From Marinobacterium rhizophilum (lineage in GTDB: Bacteria; Pseudomonadota; Gammaproteobacteria; Pseudomonadales; Balneatricaceae): a DNA stretch of 64,000 bases. Positions within the stretch are counted from its first letter, which is position 1. Each line of letters opens with the position of its first letter. The DNA lies in the NCBI RefSeq assembly GCF_024397915.1, contig NZ_CP073347.1:682001-746000 (forward strand), read 5' to 3'. Below are positions 60,506 through 64,000 of the stretch, piece after piece. A model generated the notes under the pieces. It was given only the letters and a program-made list of their open reading frames with translations, was not told the origin of the DNA and did not search any database. The position numbers and the translations under genes were made by a program.

Positions 60506-61458
60506 TGGACAGCGGCCTGTTACTGTCCGACAGCCTGCTGAGGACAGCCATCATCATGCTGGCCGCGGTCATGCTGGACTGGGTACTGGGCGAGCCGCCA
60601 CTGCGCTGGCATCCGCTGGTCGCCTTTGGCAGGCTCGTGGCCCGGCTGGAGCAGTTGCTGCACGGGCGCCGGGGCGAGGGCGCCAGGGCCCAGATCTGTG
60701 CGGGTAGCCTGGGCTGGCTGCTGCTGGTGATGCCGCCGGTGTTGCTGGCGTGGGGCTTGTCAGCCGTACCCCTGGTGGGTGAGCTGGCCGCCGTGCTCGG
60801 GTTGTACTGGGCGCTGGGACACCGCAGTTTGAGTGATCATGCACAACCGGTGTTCAGGGCCTTGCAACGGGGCGAAGAAGCCACGGCCCGCGAGCATGCA
60901 GCGCGAATAGTGAGTCGGGACGCCGCAACAATGGATATTGAAAAATCAACCATTGAGTCAATCCTGGAAAATGGCAACGATGCGGTGTTTGGCGCCCTGT
61001 TCTGGTACGCGGTGGCGGGCCTGCCGGGGGCCGTGCTGTTCCGCCTGGCCAACACCCTGGATGCCAGCTGGGGCTACCGCTCGCCGCGCTACCTGCATTT
61101 TGGCCGGGCCAGCGCCCGCATTGACGATGCGCTGAACTGGCTGCCGGCGCGCCTCACCGCGCTGAGCTACACATTGCTGGGCCAGACCCGCGTTGCACTG
61201 CGCTGCTGGGATACCCAGGCCCACGCCTGTGACAGTCCCAATGGCGGCCCGGTGATGGCGGCAGGCGCAGGCGCCCTGGGCATTCGCCTGGGCGGGCCTG
61301 CGCGCTACCGCGGTCAGTGGCAGCAAAAACCCTGGCTGGGGCTGGGGCCCGATCCGGGCGCGGCCGATATTCCGCGGGCGCTCAGGCTGGTGCGTTCCGC
61401 TGTTGCGCTCTGGCTGCTGGTTCTGCTGGCTGCGGGGCTCTTGAGCGCGTTGCACTGA
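60505..61458 (+). CDS. cobD: Adenosylcobinamide-phosphate synthase (CobD/CbiB)
   Basis: A 317-residue membrane enzyme that joins aminopropanol phosphate to adenosylcobyric acid. Typical segments are MLDWVLGEPPLRWHPLVAFGRL near residue 28, then ARIVSRDAATMDIEKSTIESILENGNDAVFGALFW and PRYLHFGRASARIDDALNWLPARL. About five membrane segments are seen. The ATG overlaps the bluB stop. The name follows the pseudomonad convention; CbiB is the enteric name. Confidence 0.95.
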   Translation: MDSGLLLSDSLLRTAIIMLAAVMLDWVLGEPPLRWHPLVAFGRLVARLEQLLHGRRGEGARAQICAGSLGWLLLVMPPVLLAWGLSAVPLVGELAAVLGLYWALGHRSLSDHAQPVFRALQRGEEATAREHAARIVSRDAATMDIEKSTIESILENGNDAVFGALFWYAVAGLPGAVLFRLANTLDASWGYRSPRYLHFGRASARIDDALNWLPARLTALSYTLLGQTRVALRCWDTQAHACDSPNGGPVMAAGAGALGIRLGGPARYRGQWQQKPWLGLGPDPGAADIPRALRLVRSAVALWLLVLLAAGLLSALH

Positions 61459-61501
61459 CTTTTCGCTAACGCCCATGACTGATTGAATGCGGATACTCAC
61501 A

Positions 61502-62485
61502 ATGCTGCAACATGGCGGACGCCTGCGGGCGGCGGCCCGACAACAGGGTATTGCACTGCACCACTGGCTGGACCTTTCCACCGGCCTTAATCCCCATGGC
61601 TGGCCTGTGCCGGCGCTGGACCCGCAGTGCTGGGCGAGGCTGCCGGAGGAGGGCGACGGTCTGGAAGAAGCCGCCCGTGAGTACTACGGCGCCCAAAACC
61701 TGTTACCCGTGGCCGGTTCCCAGGTGGCGATTCAGGCCCTACCACGGCTGCGGGCAAGCTGCAGGGTGGCCATCATGGCACCGGGCTACCGCGAGCACGA
61801 ACAAGCCTGGCGCGCCGCCGGGCATGCGGTGCAACTGCTGTCTGTGGAGCAGCTGCGCCATGAGTTGCCGGCGTGCGAGGTGCTGGTGCTGATTCATCCG
61901 GGCAACCCCGGTGCCGAGCGCTTCAGTGTTGCTGAGCTGCTGGCCTGGCAGGCTGAAATGGCGGCGCGGGGCGGCTGGCTGCTGCTGGACGAGGCCTTTA
62001 TCGACTGCACGCCAGGGGCAAGCCTGGCCATGCACGCAGGCCGCCCCGGGCTGATCGTGCTGCGCTCGCTGGGCAAGTTCTTTGGCCTGGCCGGTATCCG
62101 GGTGGGCTTTGTGCTGGCGCCGCCCGCCGTTCTCACGCCATTGCGTGAACTGCTCGGGCCCTGGTCGATTTCAGGGCCGGCCCGGGCGGTGGCGACCCTG
62201 GCACTGCAAGACAAGGCCTGGCAGGACAGCATGCGTGTGCAGCTGGAGGCTGAAAGCAGCAGGCTGTCGGACCTGCTGCGCCAGCATCACTTACCCCCCA
62301 CTGCGGGCTGCGCCCTGTTTCAGTGGGTCCGTACCCCGCAGGCCCCACAGCTGCACCGGGCGCTGGCCCAGCGGGCCATTCTGACACGCGAATTCGAAAA
62401 TCCTGCAAGCCTGCGCTTTGGGCTGCCAGCGGATGAAGCCGGCTGGGCCCGGCTGGATAACGCACTGACGGAGATCAACCCATGA
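61502..62485 (+). CDS. cobC: Threonine-phosphate decarboxylase CobC
   Basis: A 327-residue PLP-dependent enzyme of the aminotransferase fold. The start MLQHGGRLRAAARQQGI is the standard CobC opening; LDLSTGLNPHGW and the PLP-lysine LRSLGKFFGLAGIRVGFVL follow. It makes aminopropanol phosphate for the nucleotide loop. An ATG 15 bp upstream (61487) is also possible. Its stop overlaps cobQ (ATGA). Confidence 0.94.
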   Translation: MLQHGGRLRAAARQQGIALHHWLDLSTGLNPHGWPVPALDPQCWARLPEEGDGLEEAAREYYGAQNLLPVAGSQVAIQALPRLRASCRVAIMAPGYREHEQAWRAAGHAVQLLSVEQLRHELPACEVLVLIHPGNPGAERFSVAELLAWQAEMAARGGWLLLDEAFIDCTPGASLAMHAGRPGLIVLRSLGKFFGLAGIRVGFVLAPPAVLTPLRELLGPWSISGPARAVATLALQDKAWQDSMRVQLEAESSRLSDLLRQHHLPPTAGCALFQWVRTPQAPQLHRALAQRAILTREFENPASLRFGLPADEAGWARLDNALTEINP

Positions 62486-63939
62486 CTGCCAGAACCCTGA
62501 TGATCCAGGGCACCACATCCGATGCCGGCAAGAGTACCCTGGTGGCCGGGTTGTGCCGTGTACTGGCGCGCCGGGGCATCGCGGTGGCGCCCTTCAAGCC
62601 CCAGAACATGGCGCTCAACAGTGCCGTGACGGTGAATGGCGGCGAGATTGGCCGCGCCCAGGCCGTGCAGGCCCAGGCCTGTTACCTGGCACCGCACACG
62701 GACATGAACCCGGTGCTGCTGAAACCCAATTCCGATACCGGCGCCCAGGTGATTATCCACGGCCATGCCATCGCCAATATGGAGGCCGGCATCTATCACG
62801 ACTACAAAAGGGTTGCCATGCAGGCGGTGCTCGAATCCCACGGCCGTCTATGTGCGCAGTATCGTGCAGTGTTGGTGGAGGGGGCGGGCTCGCCGGCCGA
62901 GATCAACCTGCGGGACCGGGATATCGCCAACATGGGCTTTGCCGAGGCGGTGGACTGCCCGGTAATCCTGATTGCCGATATCGATCGCGGCGGCGTTTTT
63001 GCGCATTTGGTGGGCACGCTGGAACTGCTGAGCGCATCGGAGCAAGCCCGGGTGGCAGGGTTCGTGATCAACCGTTTTCGCGGTGATATTGCGCTGCTGC
63101 AGTCCGGCCTCGACTGGCTCGAAGCGCGCACCGGCAAACCGGTGCTCGGCGTGCTGCCCTATCTGCATGGCCTGCACCTGGAGGCCGAGGATGCGGTGTC
63201 ACGGGAGCAGCAGAGCCGCCCCGAGGGCGACTGCCTGCGGGTGCAGGTGCCGGTGCTGCCCCATATCAGCAACCACACCGATTTCGATGCGTTGCGCCTG
63301 CACCCCCAGGTGGATATCGAGTTCGTCGGTCCTGGCGAACAGCCTGGCCCCGCCGACCTGGTAATCCTGCCGGGTTCAAAATCGGTGCGCAGCGACCTGC
63401 GCTGGCTGCGCGAGCAAGGCTGGGAGGCGCATATCCGGCGTCATCTGCGTTACGGTGGCAAGCTTGTCGGTATCTGTGGCGGTTACCAGATGCTGGGCCA
63501 GCAGGTGCATGATCCGCTGGGGATTGAAGGCACGCCTGGCAGCAGTGCCGGCCTGGGGTTGCTGGATATTGAAACCCGGCTTGAGGCCCGCAAGCAGTTG
63601 CGTAACGTGACGGGCACCCTCAGGCTCAACGGTGCCGCGGTGGCGGGGTACGAAATCCATCTGGGGGTTAGCGAGGGGCCCGGCCTGCAGCGTCCGGCGC
63701 TGCAGCTGGACGGCCGGGCCGAAGGTGCCCTGAGCGAGGATGGCCAGATCCTGGGGTCCTATCTCCACGGCCTGTTCGATCAGGCCAGCGCCACCGATGC
63801 CCTGCTGGGCTGGGCCGGTTTTGCCGGGGCGCAGACGCCGGATTACCAGGCGCTGCGCGAAGCCGGTATCGATCGGCTGGCGGACTGCCTGGAAACGCAC
63901 CTGGACCTGGCCGCAGTGGACCGGTTGCTGGGGCTCTGA
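62482..63939 (+). CDS. cobQ: Cobyric acid synthase CobQ
   Basis: A 485-residue glutamine-dependent amidase that converts adenosylcobyrinic diamide to cobyric acid. The N-terminal dethiobiotin-synthetase-like ATPase domain has QGTTSDAGKSTLVAG, FKPQNMALNSAVT and ARPLLVADIDRG-type DIDRGGVFAHLVGT. The C-terminal type-1 glutaminase domain has the nucleophile Cys in GICGGYQMLG and the His in GSYLHGLFD. It is coupled to cobC by overlap. Only 61 bp of sequence follow in the window. Confidence 0.97.
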   Translation: MTARTLMIQGTTSDAGKSTLVAGLCRVLARRGIAVAPFKPQNMALNSAVTVNGGEIGRAQAVQAQACYLAPHTDMNPVLLKPNSDTGAQVIIHGHAIANMEAGIYHDYKRVAMQAVLESHGRLCAQYRAVLVEGAGSPAEINLRDRDIANMGFAEAVDCPVILIADIDRGGVFAHLVGTLELLSASEQARVAGFVINRFRGDIALLQSGLDWLEARTGKPVLGVLPYLHGLHLEAEDAVSREQQSRPEGDCLRVQVPVLPHISNHTDFDALRLHPQVDIEFVGPGEQPGPADLVILPGSKSVRSDLRWLREQGWEAHIRRHLRYGGKLVGICGGYQMLGQQVHDPLGIEGTPGSSAGLGLLDIETRLEARKQLRNVTGTLRLNGAAVAGYEIHLGVSEGPGLQRPALQLDGRAEGALSEDGQILGSYLHGLFDQASATDALLGWAGFAGAQTPDYQALREAGIDRLADCLETHLDLAAVDRLLGL

Positions 63940-64000
63940 GTGGCTTGCGTTGCCAATGTCGCCGTGTCGGTCTATCAGGGCATCAGCAACACATAGGCGG
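63940..64000 (+). other. Right edge of the window
   Basis: 61 bp after the cobQ stop. A GTG at 63940 opens a frame of 18 codons that stops at TAG; it is too short to judge. The cob operon may continue beyond the edge. Confidence 0.4.

Overview
The window looks like chromosomal DNA of a GC-rich gammaproteobacterium, most like the Oceanospirillales/Pseudomonadales (Marinobacterium- or Pseudomonas-like). The reasons are the 1612-residue NAD-dependent glutamate dehydrogenase, the long (491-residue) ketol-acid reductoisomerase with a divergent ilvY, the FIST/PAS-kinase/LuxR-regulator set known from pseudomonad ethanol oxidation, and an aerobic-type cob gene order behind a cobalamin riboswitch. The genus is inferred, not proved. 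I saw no rRNA, tRNA or CRISPR array.

Layout. 1-6.5 kb: end of an EAL-domain gene, a small hypothetical gene, a MoxR/DUF58/transglutaminase operon, a uracil-DNA-glycosylase-like gene and a YgjP-type metalloprotease. 6.5-9.5 kb: a 24-unit heptanucleotide array, two extra copies of the 3' end of a LysR gene, the LysR gene itself and a divergent pyridoxamine-oxidase-like/DUF1348 pair. 9.5-17 kb: a signalling island (FIST protein, hybrid kinase, response regulator, CxxxCW rhodanese-like protein, DCC protein) with a shared AGTACT-type motif and a porin remnant. 17-28 kb: housekeeping genes (yjbR-like, hrpB, pqiA-like, a 3D-domain protein, gdhB, mtgA). 28.2-33.7 kb: sbcDC, preceded by three truncated copies of the sbcD start. 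33.9-41.8 kb: rhlE, a modF-like gene, ilvC/ilvY, a sterol-desaturase-family gene and a dienelactone hydrolase. 42-50 kb: a decaying accessory region with a frameshifted maa, another decayed gene, fragments of IS66, ISL3 and IS200 transposases, and one AT-rich membrane-protein gene. 50-56 kb: a BCCT transporter, ynfA, an AraC-type regulator and fadB. 56-64 kb: cobalamin riboswitch, btuB, a membrane protein, cobO, three truncated copies of the bluB start, bluB, cobD, cobC and cobQ.

Two patterns recur and are not explained by ordinary annotation. First, three unrelated genes (lysR, sbcD, bluB) each carry two or three head-to-tail copies of one terminus (period about 154-180 bp) beside the intact gene; at bluB the copies form a relay of overlapping mini-ORFs. 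Second, six tandem arrays with a strict 7-bp unit lie just 3' of stop codons; one supplies a gene's last codons and stop, and another forms a terminator-like hairpin.

How the genes work together: the last 8 kb is a B12 uptake and assembly operon (uptake by BtuB, adenosylation by CobO, lower ligand by BluB, aminopropanol arm by CobC/CobD, amidation by CobQ). The 10.9-16.7 kb island probably senses and regulates PQQ-dependent alcohol oxidation, although no dehydrogenase gene lies in this window.
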